A DNA stretch of 5,152 nucleotides from JADHUC01 sp964617665 (lineage in GTDB: Bacteria > Planctomycetota > Planctomycetia > Pirellulales > Pirellulaceae): the NCBI GenBank assembly GCA_964617665.1, contig CAZUAH010000816.1:1-5152 (forward strand). Reading direction: 5' to 3'. The notes beneath the pieces were generated by a model. The model searched no databases. It had not been told where the DNA came from and saw nothing but the letters and a program-made list of their open reading frames with translations. Of this stretch, positions 1 through 5,152 are shown piece after piece. Both the position numbers and the translations under genes were made by a program. Numbering within the stretch: the first letter of the stretch is position 1; each line of letters starts with the position of its first letter.

Positions 1-1611
1 ATAGCTCACTTTGGCGATCTCATAGTCGGGCGGGGCCAGCCAGAACCGGCGAGCACTTTTCCACTTGTAGTAACCGTGCGTCGGCGCGGTCTTGGCGTCG
101 ACCGTTTTTCCATGAGAAATCACGATGATCGTGCCGGGATAAAGCGTTCGGTCACGATTCTCTCGGACCATGTTCCAATACTTGCTACCGGAGTGGAACG
201 CTTGCAGCCCCGACGGCCAGAAGTGCAACGATTCATTCCCAAAAGGCATCCCATGGGTGAACATGAAGTAGCGCATCTGGGAACGAAGCTGAGCCGCCTG
301 GAAGTCGTTTCCCGCTTGTTCCTGCCAGTGAGCCAATCGGGCGAGCGTTCGGAGGCGGGTTCCGCTCTGCCTCGCGATTCTATTGATTCCCGTAATCCCC
401 CCCACATCGTCCCAAGCGCGTGATAGTCGCGAAGGGACGCTGACGTCAAACGGGGGAAGGTCGTCACGGTAACGCTCCAATATCCGCCCGAGAATCCCCG
501 CAGCCGAATCGCGATCCGCCATCGCCTCGTCCAGCAGCACGGCCATGCGAAAGTAGACGATCTCGGGAAGCACGTTCTGGTTATCCTGGCCAACCAACCG
601 TCGATATTCGATCAGAGCGTGTTCCGGCTCGCCCACTTCGTGGTACAGTTGTGCCACGCGAGCGGCGGCCATCAAGTATTCAGGGTCGGTGCGCTGGGCC
701 AATCGTGCCTCCTGGAGTGCAGCGTACCACTGGCCATTGTCAAACCGCGCGAGGCTCCGCGAGTAGTGCTCGAAGGCCGGCAAAGACTGCGTCTTCAGCA
801 GTTTCACGCGACGAAGCTCTGCCTCGCTCATTGGGGCGTCGAGGTTTTCGAGAACGCGGCCGATCAATTGACCTTCCAGCTTGAAAACGTCGCCCAGCGG
901 ACCTTCGATTTGCTCGATGCGCAACGCCCGCTGCCTGGTCACGTCGACCAACAGAGCCTCAATCGTCACGTTGCCTCCATGGCACGCAAACGTTCCCTGA
1001 AGCACCCACTCGACTTTGGCGACCCGTCCCACGGCCGGAGCCGTGTTTTCGTCGACGATGCCCGACGTGACCAGATCGTGCTCCCGGGCGAGTTGCTGCA
1101 TCCGTTCGCGATCGACCACCGTCAGCTTGTCAGAAGCGGACAAGTCCGTAATGACCATGTCCGCCAACCCTTTACCCAGCCAATCGTGGCCGTCATCGGG
1201 CCTGCGATTGATGAAGTCCAATACGGCAATGGTCGTTCCAGATTCTTGTGCGGCGAGTAGAATGTTGTCATCGGATGACGTCAGATTCCCCGTCAGGATG
1301 AACTGCGCGCCGAGCGCCTTTCCGAGTCGCGTCTGATCCGTCCCTTCCGTCCTCGATGAAAGCCCCAACTCCTTGAGCACTTTGTTGATGGCCGCTCGCT
1401 CGACAAAGTCCAAGCCTTCGGCTTCTGCAAGCCTGGTCATCAAGATATCGCCAACCACCTTGGCCAACGGCGCATATCGTCCCTCGGCCGAGGCCTCCGC
1501 AAATGGCAACGCCGCGATTGTGGTCCGGGATTCCCCATCTGACGCATCCACATTGCACAAGGGACCTGCGACACAAGCCGTCAGAAAGACGAGCACATAC
1601 TTGAGTTTCAC
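1..1611 (-). CDS. Exported protein with tandem CsgG/TolB-like modules and TPR-like repeats (3' end outside window)
   Basis: Seen: translating the reverse complement from GTG at 1611 gives 537 codons without a stop, running off the window at position 1. Residues 1-23 are a signal peptide (MKLKYVLVFLTACVAGPLC, cleavage probably after VDA). Residues 29-112 and 126-260 are two modules of one type, each opening with TTIA.L.F, followed by an amphipathic stretch, a V.R motif (FVER 69-72, VVDR 165-168), a helix and a G...(F/W).L.G strand. This pattern is known from CsgG, FlgO and TolB N-terminal-like proteins of the periplasm and outer membrane. Residues about 276-383 resemble two or three TPR repeats (SRSLARFDNGQWYAALQEAR; VAQLYHEVGEPEHALIEYRR). 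Residues 384-537 are unassigned; the end (FWLAPPDYEIAKVSY) looks beta-rich. Alternative readings: an ATG at 1647 adds 12 residues, and LTAC at 10-13 fits a lipobox, so it could be a lipoprotein as CsgG is. I infer an envelope-associated protein that binds partners through its TPR helices; a role as a secretion pore is not shown. Confidence 0.9.
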   Translation of the reverse strand, partial: MKLKYVLVFLTACVAGPLCNVDASDGESRTTIAALPFAEASAEGRYAPLAKVVGDILMTRLAEAEGLDFVERAAINKVLKELGLSSRTEGTDQTRLGKALGAQFILTGNLTSSDDNILLAAQESGTTIAVLDFINRRPDDGHDWLGKGLADMVITDLSASDKLTVVDRERMQQLAREHDLVTSGIVDENTAPAVGRVAKVEWVLQGTFACHGGNVTIEALLVDVTRQRALRIEQIEGPLGDVFKLEGQLIGRVLENLDAPMSEAELRRVKLLKTQSLPAFEHYSRSLARFDNGQWYAALQEARLAQRTDPEYLMAAARVAQLYHEVGEPEHALIEYRRLVGQDNQNVLPEIVYFRMAVLLDEAMADRDSAAGILGRILERYRDDLPPFDVSVPSRLSRAWDDVGGITGINRIARQSGTRLRTLARLAHWQEQAGNDFQAAQLRSQMRYFMFTHGMPFGNESLHFWPSGLQAFHSGSKYWNMVRENRDRTLYPGTIIVISHGKTVDAKTAPTHGYYKWKSARRFWLAPPDYEIAKVSY

Positions 1612-1617
1612 AGTTAT

Positions 1618-1622
1618 CCTCC
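1618..1622 (-). promoter_or_regulatory. Shine-Dalgarno GGAGG that selects the GTG start of the CsgG/TolB-like gene
   Basis: On the minus strand GGAGG is followed by six bases (ATAACT) and then GTG at 1611-1609. An in-frame ATG at 1647-1645 lies further upstream with only a weak purine stretch (TAGGAA) before it. This makes the GTG the better start and puts a signal peptide directly at the N-terminus. The 43-base gap between genes 2 and 3 otherwise holds no hairpin or promoter that I can see. Confidence 0.75.
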
Positions 1623-1654
1623 ACTTTTCCCACAGGCTCTTTTCCATGCCGTTC

Positions 1655-2227
1655 CTATCGGACCTTTGGATCGCCCCAGCCGGCGAACGAACCGGCCGTC
1701 TGGCCGTTGTTGTCGCCGTAGGTCACCAGCTCCAGGATGTCCACGCCGGCAACGTCGAGATGGATGGGCTTATCGATCCCGTGGCGCCGTGTGCCGCCGG
1801 TGGCCCACACGCGACCGCTACGGAACTTCTCCTCACCATCGCAACGGACGACAAACCGCGCGACCGAACCGTAAGGCAGGCCGTAACTGGCCCGGAACTC
1901 CTTGCACTTGCCGGCCAGCCTGTAACGGACCGACGAAACGGCGTGAGCGACCAATCCCGTCTCGAACGGCGTGCCCGCCAGTACCAGCTTCTTCTCACCC
2001 TGCTGGAACCGGCCCAGGTCGCCGTGGCCCACCGAGTAGCTGAACGGCCTGACATAGGCCAGGTAGGTCCAGCCATCGGGGTCTTTGCCCCGGTGCAGTC
2101 GGACAGGGACCGGCTGGGCGTCCGGTGTCTCGGCGGACGGAGCAGGTTTGTCTGCCGCGGAAATACCCGCCGCGAAGACGAGAGTCAGAAACGTGATCGC
2201 GTTTCGGTACAAGACATTCCGGTTCAT
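1655..2227 (-). CDS. Exported single-domain NPCBM/NEW2 protein
   Basis: Seen: 190 residues from an ATG with a well-placed Shine-Dalgarno sequence to a TAG at 1657-1655. Residues 1-25 form a Sec signal peptide: a basic start (MNRNVLYRN), a hydrophobic core (AITFLTLVFAAGI) and a small-residue cleavage site, probably after SAA at 23-25. A Pro/Ala-rich linker (about 26-50) leads to one NPCBM domain (51-190) with HAVSSVRY (95-102), VARFVVRCDG (122-131), LELVTYGDNNG (165-175) and DPKVR at the very end. In characterised proteins this family is a beta-sandwich module fused to glycoside hydrolases and taken to bind carbohydrate; here it stands without an enzyme. By hand alignment about 56 of its last 96 residues match the C-terminus of the preceding gene, so the two are paralogous domains. 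Cys108 and Cys129 could form a disulfide after export; only the Cys129 position is a cysteine in the paralogue. The role is inferred as periplasmic or surface ligand binding. The ligand is unknown. Confidence 0.92.
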   Translation of the reverse strand: MNRNVLYRNAITFLTLVFAAGISAADKPAPSAETPDAQPVPVRLHRGKDPDGWTYLAYVRPFSYSVGHGDLGRFQQGEKKLVLAGTPFETGLVAHAVSSVRYRLAGKCKEFRASYGLPYGSVARFVVRCDGEEKFRSGRVWATGGTRRHGIDKPIHLDVAGVDILELVTYGDNNGQTAGSFAGWGDPKVR

Positions 2228-2231
2228 CGGA

Positions 2232-5147
2232 CTACCTCACCTTCGGATCGACCCATAAACCGAACGAGCCGGAAATCGACCCGTTGTCGTCGCCATAGGT
2301 CACCACTTCCAGCACGTCGACACCAGACAAGTCAATCGTGACGGGTTTCTTGAGGCCCGACCGCTCGGTGCCTCGCCAGCTCCACACCCGCGGGCCGCGG
2401 TACTTCTGTTGGCCGTCGCAGACGACGGCGAACCGAGCCACGCCGGCGGCGCTTTTGGGCCGCGCGTAAAACGTTTGGAACTCCCGATACTTGCCCCCCA
2501 ACTCGTACCGCACTGACGAGACGGCGTGGACCAGGAGCATCGTCTTGAAGGCGTCGCGGTCGCCGCCGGCGATGGGCGGGTTGCGGTCCCGCCGCTTGTA
2601 CGCCCGGAAGCCGCCGTAGCCCACCTTGACTCGGATCGGGTCGAGGTAGGCCAGATGCGTCCAACCTTCGCGATCGACGCTTCGCTGGGTATCCGTTGTG
2701 GAAAGGACGACGCGGAACCCGACGCCACCGGCTGGCGAACCACCGTAAGCTCGCCAGGATCCACCGTGGGGATTGCCGCGTTCGCACCATTCCGACACGT
2801 TTCCAGGCATATCGTACAGCCAGAAGGGGTTCGGCATCTTCCCACCGACGGGATGCGTGCGGCCACCGCTGTTCTGGGGAAACCAACCCTCTCGGAAAAG
2901 GTCTTCGGCCGTTTCGCCCGAATAGTGCTTCGACGTTGTCCGCGCCTTGCACGCATAGACCCATTCGTCTTCGGACGGCAGCCGAACGATCCAACCGTCC
3001 AACTGTGCGGCGTTCGTCTCGGTCACGCGGCGACAGAAGGCTTCTGTACCCGAGCGTCCCACATTCTCCACCGGATGTCCGTTGGCGAGGTACGCGCTCG
3101 GGTTGCTTCCCATGACAGCCTGATATTGTTCCTGGGTGACCTCATACTTGCCCAGCCAGAACCCTTCGGGAAGTGTCCACGGCGCTTCCTGCTCGCTTCG
3201 TGCGAGTGGTGTGGGAATCCAGACCAATTCCATCTTCTGGCCGTCCGGCAAATGCAGCGTTTGGCTTTTGGCCAGCTCTTCGCCGAAAGAGGCTGTGACT
3301 TGGCAGGTCTGAGCCTCTTTCACGTCGATCACTTCCTTCACGGTCTTCTCATAGAAGTCGACACGTATTGTGTGTCTGCCGACCGGCAGATCATTCCATC
3401 GTAGATTCCCCTCCTTCCAAACGCGGAACCCGGGCTCGTCGCCGATGTGGACCAGGGCCCCCGCCGGCGCCCGTACGACGAGCCCGCCAACGCGACATTT
3501 GTCTTCGGTTCGCTCTGAAACGGAATCACGCGTATGCCTGTTTCCTCGGCCTGTACTGTCGGCCAATCGTACCGGCAACTTGGGCCGGAGCAGCCAGAGC
3601 CCGCTTTGCGTACAGGCGACGATCCTGTCCTCGTGAACGCGGACTGCAAACGGCGCTTCGCCGTCCAGTGCAGGCAGGCTGCGGACTGTCTGCCCGGTGT
3701 CGTCTCGAGGGATCAACTGCCAGGGTCTCCCAAAACCGGCTTGCTCGGTCTTCATGAAACGCCGTGAGATCGGGGTGATTGCCAGTGGCGTTCGCCGGAC
3801 GCCGCTCGAAACCAAACATCCGTCTCCGAACAGCTCCATACTGCTGGCGGTGCCAGGCAATGTGTGTGAATCTCCGCAGAAGGTTGGGACACGGTAGCGA
3901 GTCTTCAGTTTCTCGGGGTCGATATTCCCAATCAGGGGCGTCACGTGGTCTTTCAGGTCCCCAAGGGGCGTTCCGTCACACACGGAGAAATCCCACTGGG
4001 CATAGCCCCGAGCGCCGCCTGCCGAAGGAACACGAAGCGTGACCTTGGTATGCGAGCCGTCCGGCAGTGTGCGCGTGACCTGCTTGTGAGTGTGCATGTC
4101 GGCCAGATGGAACACGCACGTACCGTTCGATAGCAATCGCAACTGCAGCGGGTGATAGGGCTGCCGATGTACCTCGCGGATCTCCCCCGAATTCAAATCG
4201 TACGCCCAGAGCCACGGCCGGTCCGATGCCTCCGGCTCCAGGAACATTGTGACGATGAAGATTCGGTCCCTGCTTTCGTCGTAGATCATGCTGTCGATGG
4301 TATACGGCGCGCAGTCGTCCAGGGCCGAATGCTTGTCCTTCCGGCCACTGCAAGCCAGGACGTTCACCTTCCCATTTGACGGCTCGCATACCGCCAAATA
4401 ACCCTCCTCCAGCCCCTTCAAGCCCAGGTACAGCCTTCCAGCGGCCTCCAAACACGCGGTCACTCGTGCCGTCGGTAGGCCATCTTCTTGTGTGATGGTC
4501 CAGGCCTTCTTCGCATGACGATCGAAACAGATCACGCCGTCGGATGTGGGCACGTACACTGTTTCAGCGCCGATGTGGATCTCGTTCCCCGTCAGTGCCC
4601 TGTATTCGGCGTCTGTCACGATTTCGGCCAAGATCTCAGCCTTCGCCGTACGCAGGTTGACTCTGCGCATTTCGTAGGAACGCGGGTTGGGATGCAGACA
4701 GAGCAGGTACACCCAATCGCCAGCCAATTCCGCCGATTCGACAGTAGATATCCCAGGCACGCTTTCAAACTCAAAGAGCCTTTCGATGGACGCCAGCTCC
4801 GCTTCCGCGATCTCGGCCGGTTGCACTTGTTCAAGGTCGCGGCCATAACGGGATCGGAAGGTGTGTTCGACCCGCTCGACGTACTCCTCGGGAAAACGCG
4901 GCTTCAGCACGTCGCCGCGGGGAGGAACGTAATCGGGCGAATCGAGTTGTGTCCAAGCCTTTTCAAGGTATGCCCCCGGATGGTCCGCGTGATCGGCGTG
5001 GTGTTCGTCCAAGTATTCAAGAAGCGTCGGACACGCAATCCGCCGGCCATCAAGCTCTTCGACCAGCCAAAGCGTCTCGGCAGTGATGGCCTCTCGCGGC
5101 AGCGGCTTGTAGATCGGCGACGGCTTGGGACCGCGCGCGTCACACAT
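2232..5147 (-). CDS. Mosaic protein: propeller-like region, PEGA-like, degenerate FGE-fold and NPCBM domains (start may lie outside window)
   Basis: Seen: 971 codons from the ATG at 5147 to a TAG at 2234-2232. Residues 1-125 are charged and probably helical (acid/His-rich near 42-57) and resemble no family I know. Residues 125-530 look like a beta-propeller; ITQEDGLPTARVTACLE (217-233) resembles the repeats of two-component-regulator propellers. Residues 551-621 are PEGA-like (GGLVVRAPAGALVHI; LPVGRHTIRV). Residues 637-815 have the FGE/sulfatase-modifying-factor fold: KYEVTQEQY (667-675), RLPSEDEW (722-729), YDMPGNVSEW (778-787), GGSW (795-798) and GFR (810-812). Residues 827-971 are NPCBM/NEW2, ending in DPKVR. 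The FGE catalytic cysteine pair is absent, so formylglycine formation is unlikely; a binding or structural role is inferred. No signal peptide follows the ATG. Only five bases precede it and they hold no in-frame stop, so the protein may begin further upstream and its cellular location is unknown. It is the first gene of an apparent operon. Domain calls are firm for FGE and NPCBM, moderate for PEGA and weaker for the propeller. Confidence 0.92.
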   Translation of the reverse strand: MCDARGPKPSPIYKPLPREAITAETLWLVEELDGRRIACPTLLEYLDEHHADHADHPGAYLEKAWTQLDSPDYVPPRGDVLKPRFPEEYVERVEHTFRSRYGRDLEQVQPAEIAEAELASIERLFEFESVPGISTVESAELAGDWVYLLCLHPNPRSYEMRRVNLRTAKAEILAEIVTDAEYRALTGNEIHIGAETVYVPTSDGVICFDRHAKKAWTITQEDGLPTARVTACLEAAGRLYLGLKGLEEGYLAVCEPSNGKVNVLACSGRKDKHSALDDCAPYTIDSMIYDESRDRIFIVTMFLEPEASDRPWLWAYDLNSGEIREVHRQPYHPLQLRLLSNGTCVFHLADMHTHKQVTRTLPDGSHTKVTLRVPSAGGARGYAQWDFSVCDGTPLGDLKDHVTPLIGNIDPEKLKTRYRVPTFCGDSHTLPGTASSMELFGDGCLVSSGVRRTPLAITPISRRFMKTEQAGFGRPWQLIPRDDTGQTVRSLPALDGEAPFAVRVHEDRIVACTQSGLWLLRPKLPVRLADSTGRGNRHTRDSVSERTEDKCRVGGLVVRAPAGALVHIGDEPGFRVWKEGNLRWNDLPVGRHTIRVDFYEKTVKEVIDVKEAQTCQVTASFGEELAKSQTLHLPDGQKMELVWIPTPLARSEQEAPWTLPEGFWLGKYEVTQEQYQAVMGSNPSAYLANGHPVENVGRSGTEAFCRRVTETNAAQLDGWIVRLPSEDEWVYACKARTTSKHYSGETAEDLFREGWFPQNSGGRTHPVGGKMPNPFWLYDMPGNVSEWCERGNPHGGSWRAYGGSPAGGVGFRVVLSTTDTQRSVDREGWTHLAYLDPIRVKVGYGGFRAYKRRDRNPPIAGGDRDAFKTMLLVHAVSSVRYELGGKYREFQTFYARPKSAAGVARFAVVCDGQQKYRGPRVWSWRGTERSGLKKPVTIDLSGVDVLEVVTYGDDNGSISGSFGLWVDPKVR
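2235..2243 (-). promoter_or_regulatory. Ribosome binding site of the NPCBM gene, inside the end of the preceding gene
   Basis: On the minus strand the bases read AAGGTGAGG, and the GAGG core (2238-2235) ends 7 bases before the ATG at 2227. The same bases encode the last codons of the upstream gene (Val-Arg before TAG). Ribosomes finishing gene 1 would stop almost on the start of gene 2, which suggests translational coupling. Confidence 0.7.
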
Positions 5148-5152
5148 GTGTA

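Noticed and set aside
120..593. A 157-codon minus-strand open frame
   Set aside because: It is an out-of-frame reading of gene 3. The true frame continues without a stop from 1611 and gives TPR-like sequence here; this one is Arg/Ser/Thr-rich with no motif.
619..1260. A 213-codon open frame on the plus strand
   Set aside because: It is the antisense shadow of gene 3, where the opposite strand encodes the CsgG/TolB-like and TPR-like modules.
1268..1633. A 121-codon minus-strand open frame starting with ATG near the start of gene 3
   Set aside because: Its Gly/Arg/Cys-rich translation has no signal peptide or domain. The overlapping GTG-started frame has a signal peptide, a CsgG/TolB-like module and the better placed GGAGG.
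1612..1654. A possible terminator or promoter between genes 2 and 3
   Set aside because: The 43-base gap shows no stable hairpin followed by a T-run and no convincing -35/-10 pair. It mainly holds the Shine-Dalgarno sequence.
1373..2341. A 322-codon open frame on the plus strand
   Set aside because: It lies antisense across genes 2 and 3 and the end of gene 1. Its translation is Arg/Pro/Ser-rich with no domain. The minus-strand frames show clear domains, signal peptides and ribosome binding sites.
2703..3239. An active sulfatase-modifying enzyme, or a diversity-generating-retroelement target protein
   Set aside because: The catalytic cysteine pair is missing, and no sulfatase, reverse transcriptase or template/variable repeat pair is visible in the window.
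2526..3404. A 292-codon open frame on the plus strand
   Set aside because: It is fully antisense to the FGE-fold and PEGA part of gene 1, with no recognisable motif and no plausible context. Long antisense frames are expected in GC-rich coding DNA.

Overview
The window looks like bacterial chromosomal DNA of moderately high GC. I infer a Planctomycetota source, or a relative in the PVC group, because PEGA, formylglycine-generating-enzyme (FGE)-fold, NPCBM and CsgG/TolB-like plus TPR modules often occur together in large proteins there. No rRNA, marker gene or named pathway confirms this.

All supportable genes are on the minus strand and read from position 5152 down to 1. They fill almost the whole window, with no gene-free stretch over 50 bases. 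Gene 1 (2232-5147) is a 971-residue mosaic: a helical N-terminal part, a beta-propeller-like region, a PEGA-like domain, a compact FGE-fold domain and a C-terminal NPCBM domain. Its reading frame is still open at the window edge, so the true start may lie outside. Gene 2 (1655-2227) begins 4 bases after gene 1 stops. It encodes a small exported protein that is essentially one NPCBM domain, closely similar to the end of gene 1. Gene 3 (1611 down to position 1, stop codon outside the window) begins 43 bases further on from a GTG with a strong Shine-Dalgarno sequence. It encodes an exported protein with two consecutive CsgG/TolB-like modules, TPR-like helices and an unassigned beta-rich tail. Gene 3 was found by translating the reverse complement: 537 codons without a stop.

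The spacing suggests one operon. Genes 2 and 3 carry export signals, so part of the system acts outside the cytoplasm. A reasonable inference is a cell-envelope module in which NPCBM domains bind carbohydrate or another surface ligand and the CsgG/TolB-like protein works at the periplasmic or outer-membrane face. No substrate or phenotype can be read from the sequence.

The points most worth a second look are the FGE-fold domain without its catalytic cysteines, the NPCBM pair shared across a 4-base gene boundary, and the tandem CsgG/TolB-like modules in gene 3. No terminator, promoter, RNA gene, mobile element or CRISPR array was seen.
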